In this document: positions 1-13,040 of the stretch, one piece after another
Numbering within the stretch: the stretch's first letter is position 1
How the letters are laid out: each line of letters starts with the position of its first letter
Assembly (NCBI RefSeq): GCF_905475345.1
Contig: NC_066595.1
Location: 3,037,001-3,101,000, forward strand
DNA length: 64,000 nucleotides
Source: Vespula vulgaris
Lineage: Eukaryota; Arthropoda; Insecta; Hymenoptera; Vespidae
Direction of reading: 5' to 3'
Notes under the pieces: model-generated
What the model was told of the DNA's origin: nothing
The model's input: the letters and a program-made list of their open reading frames with translations, nothing else
Databases searched by the model: none
Program-made: the position numbers and the translations under genes

Positions 1-230
1 ACAGATACATAGACACATACACGCACGCACGTACGCACGCACACGCACACGTATTTTTCTATATTCTCTATACGCGCGATCATTATAAAAAATATAAAAA
101 TATACATACAACAAGAAAGAAAGAGGAAAAAGAATAAAGACTACAAAGAAAAACATGAAAAAGAAAAAATTAACCAAAAGATATAAAGGATACGTAAGAT
201 TAGCCATTAAATACCATTTTTAGGCTATAA

Positions 231-323
231 TGAATGATGATAACGATGATAATGATGATAATGATAATAATGATGATCATGATGATGATGATGATGATGA
301 TGATTATGATAATGATAATGATC

Positions 324-358
<35 letters not shown>

Positions 359-359
359 A

Positions 360-406
<47 letters not shown>

Positions 407-436
407 AATGATGATGATAATCATGATCATAATGAT
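231..436. repeat. (GAT/AAT)n microsatellite
   Basis: About 200 bases of imperfect GAT triplets with AAT and CAT interruptions. All six frames give homopolymers (Asp, Met, Ile, His), and no flanking codon structure supports an exon. Confidence 0.9.
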
Positions 437-1114
437 GAAAAAAAAAGGAAACAAAAGAACAAAACAAAACAAAAAGAGAGAGAGAGAGAGAGAAAGAGAA
501 GTAAGAAAGAAAGATTTATGTTTTTAAAATGCATCAGATATTATGTCCGTGTAAGGTCGTGTATAAGGATAAGAAAAAAAAAATAATAATAATAAAAAAT
601 AACGTACGCGTACAACATAAATGTACGTGTGAAAGTATACGTATGCGAAGAGGAAAGTTTAAATATTCGAAAGAAAGAAAGAAATAAAAATAAAATAAAA
701 AAAAAAAAATTAAAGAAAAAGAAAAAAAATAGAAAACAAGAAAGAAAACTCACCAGAAAATACGTAGGAATTTTCTTCGACTCTCCAAAATCTTTCGTAA
801 TCAGCATTATAAATCGATGGCCTATTGAAATTCTTCAAACGCAAATTTTAACGAAAAATGAGCACGAATCACAACGAATTATCGAGCAAAAAAGAAAGAA
901 GAAAAAAAAGAATAAAGAAATAAATAATTAAACGTTGAAGGATCACACAAGGGCAACAAAAATTTTCTGATGATAGATTTAAAGAATAAAAAAAATTAAA
1001 AGAAAAATAGAAAGAAAAGATGAAGAAAATGTCGTATGTATGTATATATATGTGTGTATATGTATATATATGTGTTACATTATATATATATACATCATAC
1101 ATATATATACACAC

Positions 1115-1155
<41 letters not shown>

Positions 1156-1397
1156 CGTATGCGCGTGAATATTCATCGAGGAAGATTCCATCGTGAAACG
1201 GGGAATGTGTATAAATAATGGTTTTAACGAATATACAATATATTTCGCGTTTTATCGCATTTTTATCGAAGCGCTAAGAAAATGCGAAGACAGTTCTCAT
1301 CCTTTTCGTATCGAACCCATTTCATTCGTTATTTCGTTCGTACCGTTATTTTTCGTGATATAATATGCGATTTGCTTGAAAAAGGCGAACGTTTACA

Positions 1398-1441
<44 letters not shown>

Positions 1442-1475
1442 TTCTTCTTCTTCTTCTTCTTCTACTACTACTACT
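1398..1475. repeat. (CTT)n microsatellite
   Basis: A nearly perfect CTT/TTC triplet run that ends in four CTA triplets. It lies outside any gene model. Confidence 0.9.
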
Positions 1476-2857
1476 TCGGTCAGTGGAAATCATGAAGATC
1501 CAGTTTCGTTGTGTATTAAAAAATAAAAAAAAAATTAAAAATAAAAAAAATAAATAAATGATACACACAAACACACAAGCGTGTACTAACACGTTTATTG
1601 GAAAACGCGTATGTATTTCAGGACGTCTTCGCTCAAAATCGATGAATGTTTTACTTGTACTAAAAATGTTCCCTTTTAATCCTATTAAGACTTACAAAAT
1701 ATTATATATATATATATAAGTATTATACTTTACTTGTATATATACATATGTGATAAAAAAAAATATATATATATATACACCTGGTTTTTCATGTCAAACT
1801 TATATTTGTTACCTTAATTCCGCAGCATAGCGTTAGACTTTAAAAACAAGGTAATACATATATTTCATTAGAACTTCTTTTTATTCAAAGACAATCGATT
1901 GGAGACGAGTTAATGAATTCATTTATCGTATAGTCTCGACTAGAAATTTAAAAAAGAAAAAAAGAAAAAAAGAAAAAAATATATATATAAGAAAAAATAA
2001 AAAGAAAAAGAAAAGGAAAAAAAAAAGAATGAAAAAATCAAAAATTCAATAAATCAATTCTCTCTTTAACTTCGGAAAAAATAAGCTACATGTATTTCAC
2101 AAATAAATTTATTTTATTCACAAAATTTAGATTTCGATTAATTTATTAAGATCTTGGATATTATAACATATATATATAAAAAAAAAAAATGGACCTCTAT
2201 CACGATCGTATTGTTGCATTTGTCGAGCTATATAAACCGTCTTTATTATTCTGTAATTTGCAAGTAAATCGTAAAAATTTTTCAAAAATTCTCGCTATAA
2301 ATAAATCCCAGATATATATTAATATAAAACCACGTGAAAATATATATTTATAAATAAATTTTCAATCAAGTACATGTACAATTTTAAACTTACACACAAT
2401 TCTCTTTTTGATATATCATATATTAAAAAATAAAGTTGATGTAATAAAATTTACAATCGCAAAGGATTAATTAATTAAATGCTCGTTTTTTTTCTTTTTT
2501 TTTCAGTTTCTACCATAGCACATACGTTTCTATTATTTCTTTTTTTGTAATTACGAAGAGTCTCTCCAATGAATAATGAGCTTTGAAAGTTTACTCAAAC
2601 GAAATATAATGCATGATTTATGGGTAATTATATCAAACAAAAATTAAATGCGCGAATCCTCGTTTATAAAAAATATATTTTTAAAATACTTTATATATAT
2701 ATACATACATATATATATATATCTCCAACATTTATTTCTCATTATCATATACCTATAACTTTATAATATATATTCTAATTACCCAGATATCAATGATGTA
2801 AAAATATTAAGAAATAATAGTTCGGTTTAGATATAAAAATATAAGAATATATAACAC

Positions 2858-2919
<62 letters not shown>

Positions 2920-2950
2920 AAGAGAGAGAGAATGAGAGAAAGAGAGAGAA
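2858..2950. repeat. (GA)n microsatellite
   Basis: GA dinucleotide run with a few GAAA and GGA interruptions. It begins just downstream of the stop codon of the minus-strand coiled-coil gene, so it is probably transcribed in its 3' UTR. Confidence 0.9.
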
Positions 2951-2965
2951 TATAAAAATACGCAG

Positions 2966-5470
2966 TCAAATAATATTTGACTGAACAATATTTGATTCAG
3001 AATCAACACTGATACTAGGTAGAGAACTATCGGTCCAATCCGGATAAGGATAATGTCGCGGTGGACTCGGTACATTAACAGAAATTCTGTTCTTACGTCG
3101 AACATCATCAAATATATTTTGAAATTGTTCGTTTATATCGGAAGTTATTAAATCGGCCGATATATTACTTTCTATAAATCTAGAATTATCTTCTATTTCT
3201 TGATTCTCATGTTTTTTCTTCTTACTGTCCGATTGTGATGTTTTTCGAATCTTTGATAAATTTTTGTTATATGATATCTTTTCATTGTCCTTTGAACATT
3301 GAACATAAGATTTCGTGCCTGTGATAATGGAATCAGGATCAACAGATTGCTGCACACGATTAGATAATTTAGTTTTAGAAGCAAATGGATCATCTTTATC
3401 CTTATTGGTATCACTTTGATCTATACATCCTTGATCTCTATAAGATGGTAATAAAATTGATTCTGCTGCAGGCAAACTAATAAATTCCAATTGCGTAGAA
3501 TCCTTATTATTTGTTGATTCATTTATTTCTCCCATTTTGACTTTTATCGTATCTTTATCTGCTTCTTTGTATTCGGAGATCGATAGATTTTCTTTTTTAA
3601 AAGCTCCCTTTTTCAACTCATTTTTAATTGTACTAGGTCCTATCGTAGATATAGATATATCATGCCAAGATGTAAGGATATTAGAATCGGAAAATGCTGA
3701 AGAGAGTGAAGAATGAGCAAATCCACAAGGAATTACTGAACCTCGTACGTTTGAATTTTCTTCTCTGGTACAAGCTTCTTTGAAACTCGTCAAATGTTCT
3801 GTAATTTGATTTTGAAATTCCCTGCAAAAAAATTAGATATCAATTAGATTAATATTCGAGTATAATATCATTCATAACATAATAAGGCCAATTTCTTAAA
3901 ACGTACTGACTTTAATACTAACTTTATAATATTACGATATTCGTTAAATTCTGAGTCTTTATAAGAAGAAAGAACGGACAATTTGTCCCTTTCAAGTTTT
4001 AAACACTGCATTTCTAAATGACTTTGTCGTGTAAGCTCCATTTGTTTACTAATATCCGTTTTTAATTTTGCTATTATTTTGTCTTTACTTTCTATCATTT
4101 TCGATGATTCGTTTAATTGTTCCTTTAACTCCAATATAGAAGATTCTAAATCCGATTGTTTGTGTTGTGCTACTTCCAAAAGCTCCAATTGTTTCTCAAT
4201 ATCCCTGAAATAAAATAAGATTAAATGTAAATAATCTTTCTCGTGATAAGTGGAATAGAAGAAAAATGTATAAATTTATTCAATGAAAATAATGTACCGT
4301 TTTAAAGAATCTCGTTCTTCGCGTAAAGAACATTCAGTATTCACTCGTTTACTTATTTCCTCTAATTGCGCTGTGGTTACATTGAGTCGTGAATGAAGAG
4401 TTAATTCTTCTAAATCCTATTACAGAAATTTATCCATCAACTTGCATGTTGCACACAATTATTATACTATATGATGCAAGAGACCTACATTGTTCAAAGT
4501 ATCGATATCAGGGACTGTTAAAAAAATAACATTTGTATTCCTATTAACGTACCATTGTTGACTTTTTTAGTTCTGCTGGTATTCGAAATAACGCTTGTTC
4601 CATTTTCGTGAGAATTTTACATGATTTCTCATCTTTTATCAAATCTTTTAATTCCTTCATTAAAAATCTCAATGTCCTAACAGGATTAAAATCACTAAAT
4701 TTATCATTGGAAGAATCAAATATTCTATCGCATTGAATTCCTTTGTCAAGAACGGAAATCCATTTTGTACTACATAATGAAGAAACGCCTGATGAAATCC
4801 CAGTGTGTAAAGATTTTTTCAAATGTTCTTTCAATTTCTTCTGCGTTGGGGCTTGTTTCTCTGGTATGTCATTCAATTGTTTATTAACATTCTATAACAA
4901 AAAAAATGTTTATTTAACTGATTACATAAAAAAATTGATATCAACAATTATCAAAATACTCTTTTGATATCTCTCTGCTTACACAATTTCTAAATTTTAA
5001 TTGTTTTTGAGAATCCAAGCGTTGTTTATTATCTTTAGGTTCAGAAGATATTTTATTTGTATGTTGATTTTTTAAAGATACGCTCTGTAAACTTTTCTTT
5101 ACAATGGGACGAGTTTGTTCTTGTAAGGCTTGATACCAATTCTGTTTAGCTCTTGTTCCTTCTTCGGTATTCTGTCCACTGTTCGGTGTACTGCTGACCA
5201 TTATATTATGTCCTTTTGTCTTTACCGTTACTTCTATTAATGCACTATAATTATCCACTACAAGTTTGTGAGGATGTTCATTTTGGAATGTAGCCTATAA
5301 AAACAAAAATTTATATTTATAAAAACATAATAATCTTGATATTAAAATAAAAAAGAAATCATTAGTACCTGGTTGTCATGAATTAATGAAGGATTCTGGA
5401 TGTTTTCCAAAGCATAACCATTATTATATTGATCTATACAATTATATACCTCTTCAATTTTATTGCTCAT
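2966..5470 (-). CDS. Coiled-coil protein, possibly CCDC14/centrosome related
   Basis: Six exons join in frame: 5469-5470 back to 5369, then 4983-5294, 4553-4891, 4298-4416, 3911-4204 and 2966-3821, giving 673 aa. All junctions are GT-AG; the fifth exon must use the donor GTCAGT at 3910 rather than a nearby GTACGT to keep frame. The start is the ATG at 5470 (MSNKIEEVY). Residues about 250-390 are charged heptad-like coiled coil (LEEISKRVNTE, KLKTDISKQMEL). The last 290 residues are polar and probably disordered, with a conserved-looking end (PYPDWTDSSLPSIS). There is no signal peptide or membrane segment. The tail and layout recall the centriolar-satellite protein CCDC14, but this rests on memory of a short motif; the function is best treated as unknown. 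The exon structure is much surer than the name. Confidence 0.75.
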
Positions 5471-6423
5471 TATACTAGAAAAAAAATGAAACATAATAAA
5501 ACAAAAGTAATTATACGAGATATCAATAAAAAGTGTAAATTAAATCTATATATATTACATATAATTCTTAACTGAAAAACTTGAACCTATAATTCATTAT
5601 TGCCGTATATAATCGTAATATATAGTTATTATATTAAAAGCTTTTTATAACCTAAAAAAAAATGTATACATATATACATATACACATATTTCTTTACTAT
5701 GTAAAAAATCATAACTGAAATTATTTGATTATTTCGTTAAATATTATTTATTTAATTTAAATACGTACCGCACAACACGTATAGATCTGATAACATATTG
5801 TCATAATATTAATGTTATATACATAATTCTACATTCCCAAAAAATCGCTTTACAAGAATAATGCCGTACCAGCGAACATTTGATTTCTTATAAAAATGGA
5901 ACTCCTAAAAAACTCAGCAATACACATTCATCTATATAATTAAATTTCTCCGATTTGATATCTTATTTATGTTTTTATTTTCAAAATTATCCGAACGTAT
6001 ATATGTTCGTAATAAACTTCCTATATCTGTCTTAAGAGCTACCAACATAAAAACAACTAGGGACAACATAGTAACAAATGAAGTTATTGATTTTATAGTT
6101 AAGAATATTAAAAATATATTTTTAAAACATTAAATTTTATATATATACATATACACGTATACATATATATATATATCATTTCTTTGTAAATTACAAATTC
6201 TATTTGCTCGCTTTTTGTTCTTTTATTAATTATAAAAAAAAAACAGTTATGTTAAAAATTTTTATTCTTGATCTTTTTTTTTTAATGCTTCTTTTTTTGA
6301 ATAAAACTATATCTTCTTACAAGTAATCATAATTAAAATTTATATATTTATATAATTACATTTAGTCATTTATTTATATAATTATATTTAATCATTCTTA
6401 TTTATAAATTGTTCAACTTCTTT
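5471..6423. other. Intergenic, AT-rich
   Basis: Between the start of the coiled-coil gene and the stop of NDC80, both on the minus strand. It should contain the promoter of the former and the 3' UTR of the latter. I see only AT-rich sequence and short TA runs. Confidence 0.6.
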
Positions 6424-8460
6424 TTATGTTGACCGTTGTTCAGTTTTTTCTAAAATTCGACCTAATTCATTTCTATGTTCACCAAAAATTTCATATAATT
6501 TTTCGAAAAATCGTTTCCCATTTTGTTCAATGAACATTTTTCTTCTTTTTACCGCATCTAATTTTTCTTTAACTTCCTCTATTTCGCTCGTTATGCCTTG
6601 TAAATCTGGAGTAGATTCTTGATAACTCTGTATTTCGTTTTGCAAGATCTGTATTTGTTCTCGTAACTTGCTTTCCTCACTTTTATAATTATTGATATTA
6701 GCTTTTTTCTCTTTAAGCTTATTATGCAAAATTACATTTTGTTCCTGCAAAGTTCTCTTTTTTTCTTGTAGAAGTTCTAATTCATTTGTATTAGCTTCTA
6801 TATATGATTCCAGTTTTGTTAATTTTTTTGTCAATCCATCTTTTAACTCATTCATCAAATTAGCTTTTTCATTTAACTTATCCATAATATATGGATCTAG
6901 CAGATCTTTTTCAGGCATTTTAAGTTCTTCGACATCTATATTAGTATCACTACCAAAATGCATAAATATTTCTTTGTTGTAAGCTAAAACAATTTTGTTT
7001 AAACTGTTATTTACAGATGCTATTTTAATATCCAATGTATATATGTCCTTTTGTATATCTTTCAAATGTTCATCAAATTGATGCATATAGTTTTGAAGTT
7101 CTAAACATTTATTCAGTATCATATCTTTTTCTGTTTTTGACATGGGTTGTTCTTTTACTATAGAAAGTAATTCTGTACGTTGTTTGTTCTGTATCTGTAT
7201 TCTTTCACACAAATGTTTGTTTTGGATGTCTAACTGTTCTGTTTCGATATTAAGATTCTTTATATACTCTTCTTGTGCTTTAATATCACTAGTCTGTTTA
7301 CCTGCATCATCTTGAAGAGACATTAAAATATCTTTTAGGTTTTGAACTTCCACATCAATTTCTTTTGATTTTTGTTCAATCTCTTGGAAGTTGTGCTCTT
7401 CTCTGCTTAAAGAATCATGCGCTTCTGTTAAATCATCTTCAGTAACTCCTTGTTGTTTTTCAATCTCTTGTAAATATTCATTGACAAGAGTTGCTTCTTC
7501 ATCGAGTTTTTCATCATTCCAAGCATTATACATGCTTAGCATAAAAAAAAATGCATTTTGATTATCTTTCATTTGTTGCTCTGTTCCTATAAATGGTAAA
7601 TTATTTAATTGAAAATTATTATATGCCAAATCTTTTACTTCACAAACTTCCACCAACCAACATAACCAGCCTAAAACGTAAGGCCAGGAATGAGCAGTAT
7701 TTGCTGTTTTTAATAATGATTTTGTAATAATTCCAGGATAATGTAATTTCTTTGCAATTTTTGGTAATTCTTCTATATAATTGGCAAGAGTTAAAGCTTG
7801 CTTAGGATCAATAAGTTTTACCAATAAATCAGAAACTTCAACAAACATTTTCAATGTAATAGGTTTCAAACTGCCGCTATTGTTTAACATGGAAGAACAT
7901 TGAATTTGATGGATATAAGAATCTATCTTATTAAGCATATGAGCTTGATAATTTTTATCTATCAAATGTCGCGTATCTTTACGAGCCCCTTTGGCACCAA
8001 TATTACTGACACGATCTCCAGATGGTGTTCTTCGACCGGTTGATAAACCTATTGTATTAAGCCTACGAGCATTAGTCGACGGTGTGACTGGAGTTGTAGG
8101 AGGATGAAGCAGACTTTTACCTATGTAATTAATAAGAAATTTTTTGTGAATTTGTATTGTATAATAAAAAGCTATTTATTATATGAATTACTATACTAAT
8201 TATAAACATATAATAAAATATTAATATTGATATTGTCATATTTTACCAGTACTCCTTAAATAGGAACGTCCATTATTCGTCGGATCGCATGAAGAACTTC
8301 TCATACGAGGTCTGGGAATATGAGATACATCGGTAGCAGAAAAAGAAGTCTTCGTCTTTAACGTTAACGTTCTTCTTGAATCAGTTTTATCCCTTTTATC
8401 GATCATGGAAACTCTTACCGGATTTGTGGACGATCTACGTCCAGTTGAATTATTCTGCAT
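6424..8460 (-). CDS. Ndc80: Kinetochore protein NDC80 (HEC1)
   Basis: Two exons, 8247-8460 and 6424-8120, separated by a 126-bp GT-AG intron that splits a Gly codon. The product is 636 aa, close to the usual ~640. NDC80 is the microtubule-binding subunit of the NDC80/NUF2/SPC24/SPC25 complex at the outer kinetochore. The first ~110 residues are a basic, Ser/Thr-rich disordered tail (MQNNSTGRRSSTNPVRVSM), the usual Aurora B target region. A calponin-homology domain follows at about 115-230, including the family signature HSWPYVLGWLCWLVEV. From about 260 to the end it is coiled coil (ELDIQNKHL, KLTKLESYIEANTNELELLQ). The ATG at 8460 lies at the start of the tail. It is head-to-head with calnexin, leaving about 1.36 kb between the two coding starts. 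The assignment is firm. Confidence 0.94.
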
Positions 8461-9817
8461 TTTTACGCGATGTAAATTTATTATTATAATTATTATTTTA
8501 TTTTTTCAAATGTTTACTATATACCCAACGGACAACTTTCAAATTTTCGGAGCAACGCGGAAGTACATCAAGCGATATACCATGCATGTGTGAGTTAAGT
8601 AATACATTCATATATCACTCACACACAACTTCTATTTCTTTCTCTTCTATTGTAGTACGTACTTGCATGACTGATTCATAAAAGAATACAAAATACGCGG
8701 GAAATTTAAACCTTACTCGTCATTGCATTTAGGAACTTAATAACTCCTATATTGTTTGTCTATAATATTAAAAAATAATATAGTTTTAAAAAAATTCGAG
8801 CGAAGACAGAAAAAATAAATATATTTTCATATATAAATATACAAATACAAAATTTCCTGCCTGCTTCAATACGTATACCCAATGTTACCAATGGCTAGGG
8901 ATTTTTTCAAAAAGCAAGATTTTTCGAATCGTCTATCAAGGTATTTTTAGGTATAAGATTGGAAGCACTGATATACATTCATATATATAGATAGATAGAT
9001 ATATATTTACATATCTCTCTCTCTCTACACACACACACACACATACACACATATATATAGAGCATGATATTTTGTAAGTGACGTTACAGTGTAATAAAAA
9101 ATAATTAACAATTAAAATACGTGTTCAGGTACGTCCATTATATTTTTCATTATAAGTATTAAGATTTTATTTATATATAAATTGTTTAGTTATCAAAGAA
9201 ATGTATCGATTAAACATGGCACTCCCTTATTTTTCATTAATCATTTCCGGTAGTGGAATTCGTTTTTAGTACACGTCGAAGTAGAAAGCCCCACGTATAG
9301 ATTATCATTACTACTTAATTAAATAATACAGTTCCTATCTTTGTCAGCAAGTATACTAAACTTATTCATTGAGAATTAAACATTACATACTTTAACAGAG
9401 TAATATCAGTAATATTCACTATACTGCTTCACGTGTAGGTGATATAGATGAATGTATTAATATATGAAAGTACTTATTACTGACATAATTCTTTACTTTA
9501 ACAAATTTTTTTCTTATACTCAAATTTTCTTTTAAAATATTTCTTTTGTTAATGTCATTGTAAAAGCAATCCTTTATATGTATTACAAAAAAAAATATAT
9601 ATATATAAATCTTTAATAGATAATTTATCAGATTATTTTATAATATATATCTTGTTTGTCAATATTTTTTTTTTTTAATTTCTATATATTTTCTATTGAT
9701 TTAAATAATAGATTTATAGACAAGTGATAGATTTATAACAAGTTTTATTTTAATAAAACTTGGATAAAAAAATTTAAACTAAACTTTTGAATATTGTCTT
9801 TATTTTAGGAATATGAA
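8461..9817. promoter_or_regulatory. Shared upstream region of NDC80 and calnexin
   Basis: This 1.36-kb gap separates two divergently transcribed genes and must hold both promoters. A splice acceptor at 9807-9808 nine bases before the calnexin ATG shows that calnexin has at least one upstream non-coding exon, which I cannot place. Tracts of GATA and CA repeat lie around 8986-9060. No clear TATA box is seen for either gene. Confidence 0.5.
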
Positions 9818-12800
9818 ATGGCAAAAATCATAGCATGTGCATCAATACTTTATTTAAGCATAGTTTGTAATATATTAGATGCTAAGCAACATGATAATGA
9901 CATTAAAGATATTAATGGAAAATACCAAAGTCCAGAACCATCTGGATTCGCTTACTTAGCAGAACATTTTGACGATAGAGAAAGATTTGATACTACCTGG
10001 ATATTATCAGAGGCTAAAAAAGATAATATCGATGAAGATATTGCAAAATATGATGGTTTGTATTTTAAAATTAGATAATTCATTATCAACATCTTTTATC
10101 TTTTGTGACATTTAGATATTAAAATAAAATTATCAATAATAAAGAAAGAAAATAAGAAAGCATTATTTTATAGGAATCTGGACTATTGAAGAGCCTAAAA
10201 GACCTATACAAGATGGTGATTTAGGTTTAGTACTGAAAAGCAAGGCTAGGCATGCTGCTATTTCTACTTCATTAAATACTCCTTTTCATTTCAAAGATAA
10301 ACCATTATTTGTACAGTACGAAGTTAATTTTCAAGATGGCCAGGAATGTGGTGGTGCATATCTTAAATTATTAACATTAGATTCAAAACATGCAGAATTA
10401 AAAAATTTTCATGATAAAACTCCATATACTATTATGTTTGGACCTGATAAGTGTGGGAACGATCATAAGGTACATAAAAATATTTATATAAAAAATGCAA
10501 ATCTACAAGTTTTTCGATTTCATGTTAATCAATGTTTATAATTCTTATCTGTTATTAACTTGTTTTTTTATATAGTTACATTTCATTTTCCGTCATAAAA
10601 ATCCCTTAAATGGTACAATAGAAGAAAAGCATTGCAAGAAACCAAAGGAGAGATTGGAGGATTTCTTCAAAGATAAACAACCACATTTATATACTTTGAT
10701 TGTTCGTCCTGATAACACATTTGAAATCAAAGTTGACAATAAAATTGTAAATACAGGATCGCTATTAGACGATTTCACTCCTCCTGTAAATCCACCTTTA
10801 GAAATAGAAGATCCAAATGATAAACAACCTGATGACTGGGATGATAGAGAAAAGATCTCTGACCTATCAGCGGTAAAACCTGATGACTGGGATGAAGATG
10901 CTCCAGCCCAGATAGTAGACGAAGAAGATGTTATGCCAAAAGGGTGGTTGGAAGATGAACCACCTATGATACCAAATCTTGATTCTGTAAAACCTGATGA
11001 TTGGGACATTGATATGGATGGAGAATGGGCACCTCCTGAAATACCAAATCCAAAATGCTCAAATGTTCCAGGTTGTGGTCCTTATAAGCAGAAAATGAAG
11101 AAGAATCCACGTTATAAAGGGAAATGGTTACCTCCATTGATTAATAATCCTAATTATAGTGGAAAATGGAAACCTAAACTAATTCATAATCCTAATTACT
11201 TCAATGATGAACATCCATTCTTGATGTCATCTATTGTAAGTTTTAAAGATAAAATATTAAGGTCAGATTATGTCTCTGTTCTATAATCTAACTAAAAATT
11301 ACAGTCTGCTATTGGATTTGAACTTTGGTCCATGTCTCCTGATATTATTTTTGACAATATTCTTATTACTGATGATGAAGATGTTGCAAAAAAATGGTCT
11401 GATGAAACATTTGAAGTGAGGCGGGTTAAAATTGCTGAAGAAAGTGTAAGTACTTTTGCAATCAATTCTCTTTAATATTTTCAATCTATAATCCATGTTC
11501 ATACTTGTTAATTTAAATGATAGGTAAAATAAAAATCAGCTACTGTCATAATTTTCGTTTTTCTATAATATTACGGTATTTTATAAATAATATTTTTCTA
11601 TATATTTTCTTAATTTATATGAAAGTGATAAAAATTATTTATTATCTCCATCATACAGAAAAAAAAAATGAGACATAATCGTTTTTTACTTGAAATACAC
11701 ACATTATAATATACAGGAAACATTGTGGGGACGTATGATGCGTTCCATGAACTACAAACCTGGCTGGTGGGCCCTTTATTTTTGTTACTGTATGATACCA
11801 ATCATAATATATGTTTGGTATTTATTAAAACGTTCACGTGAGGTACTAAATTCACGAAACTTAAAATGCTTGCTTATATAATGTATTGAATTCTTGTAGT
11901 AACTTATGAGGCCACAATTTTTGAAAAATTCAAGCAATACAATGAGATTATAATTATTAAGCATATTTTATAATGCTTTTTATCCTTCAAAAGCTTTAAT
12001 AAGCTATAAGTAGTTATTACTTAAAAAAATTAATTTATTATTGCAGGAATTATTATTGATCCTTTTAACAATTTGTATAGTAATATTATGTGCAAGTTTA
12101 ATTTTACTATTTCTCATAAAAACATTCCCAAAATTTATAGAATACACCTTCACAATCAAGTAATATTGTTTTTATCTTTACACAGCTATATTTACAAGTG
12201 TAATAATAAAATTAATTTGCAGTATTTTTTTACTGGTTATTTATAGTGGAATATATGGCGTCAAATTTCAACATTTACTACAGAAAATCCTTGGATATGG
12301 GCTGTATATGTAATAGGTGTTGCTCTACCCGTACTTCTATTAATTTATTGTTGCTGTTTTAGTAGTCAGGTATAAAACATACTTTCCTTGATAAATTCTA
12401 TATTTTATTGCTACTTCTTTCAATGAATTTCCAACAATTAATATTTTAATATATCACATTCTGTGTTTACATGGTATGTTCAAATTTTATATTAACGTTC
12501 AATCACATTTGATCTATATTTAAAACTATTCAAGCTAGTTAAGCTTATTGCTTGTAAATTACGTGTTTTTATATTATGAATCGCAGCGGTAGTGCTATAA
12601 TTATAATAGTTATATATTTCATAATATTATGATAATACCAAGTATTAAATTCAAAATGTTTTTTATGTTTTAAGAAAATTTTTGATGTATTATTTTTAGG
12701 AAAAAAATGATGAAAAAGAAGAGGAGAAGCAAAGTTTAGATATAAATAAAGATTTACTAGACAATGAAGAAGAAGAAGAAACTCAGGAGCCAGCTATAGA

Positions 12801-13040
12801 AGAAAATAAAGAAATTGAAAATACAAGTGAAACAGAGGAGATAATTGAATCTAAAACGGCAAGTATACTTGTAATAAGCTGATTGATGTACTTACAATTT
12901 TATTAAAGTGATGTGTGTAAACAATTTGAATCAAGTTATAAATAGATATTTTAATAATTGACATATATTTTATTTTTCTTCTATAGGATAAATCTAGTGG
13001 TGACGATGGTCCAAGACGAAGAAAACCAAATAAAGAATGA
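9818..13040 (+). CDS. Cnx: Calnexin, ER lectin chaperone
   Basis: Exons 9818-10055, 10174-10469, 10576-11235, 11305-11445, 12247-12369, 12700-12858 and 12987-13040 join in frame to give 556 aa. Calnexin is a type I ER membrane lectin that holds monoglucosylated glycoproteins for folding by the CRT/CNX cycle. Visible parts: signal peptide (residues 1-22); lumenal lectin domain with paired cysteines; P-domain at about 250-390 with repeats such as [10 protein letters not shown] and [13 protein letters not shown], then GKW-PP-I-NPNY repeats; a membrane segment ([20 protein letters not shown]) in exon 12247-12369; an acidic cytosolic tail; and a basic C-terminus (RRRKPNKE) like the retention signal of the family. 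Two further exons (11717-11842, 12047-12163) suggest alternative membrane or tail forms. The intron after 12858 begins with GC. A non-coding 5' exon is implied by the acceptor at 9807-9808. Confidence 0.95.
11717..11842 (+). CDS. Alternative membrane exon of calnexin
   Basis: A 42-codon phase 0-0 exon with good splice sites (acceptor ATACAG, donor GTACTA). It encodes a second hydrophobic segment ([20 protein letters not shown]) followed by basic residues. It resembles the canonical membrane exon at 12247-12369 in length (42 versus 41 codons), phase, the Trp-x-Ala-x-Tyr pattern and the position of a proline. I infer an exon duplication used as an alternative to, or together with, the canonical exon. 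If both are included the product would gain an extra membrane span. Confidence 0.6.
12047..12163 (+). CDS. Possible alternative terminal exon of calnexin
   Basis: After the acceptor TTGCAG the phase-0 frame encodes 38 residues, mostly hydrophobic ([20 protein letters not shown]), then TAA. It can follow exon 11717-11842 in frame, giving a form with no acidic tail. A GTAATA at 12160 could also act as a donor. Use of this exon is a guess from splice signals only. Confidence 0.35.
   Translation, partial: ELLLILLTICIVILCASLILLFLIKTFPKFIEYTFTIK

Larger units (their letters stand above)
1..2965. other. Gene-free, microsatellite-rich flank
   Basis: No convincing coding exon is seen. The stretch holds a long GAT/AAT repeat (231-436), A-rich and TA-rich runs, a CTT/TTC repeat (1398-1475) and a GA repeat (2858-2950). 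The last 140 bases probably include the 3' UTR of the coiled-coil gene that ends at 2966 on the minus strand. Open frames here are only translations of low-complexity DNA. Confidence 0.7.

Noticed and set aside
230..586. Asp/Asn-rich open frame of 118 codons
   Set aside because: It is the translation of a GAT microsatellite; other frames of the same DNA are equally open and no splice or promoter signals support it.
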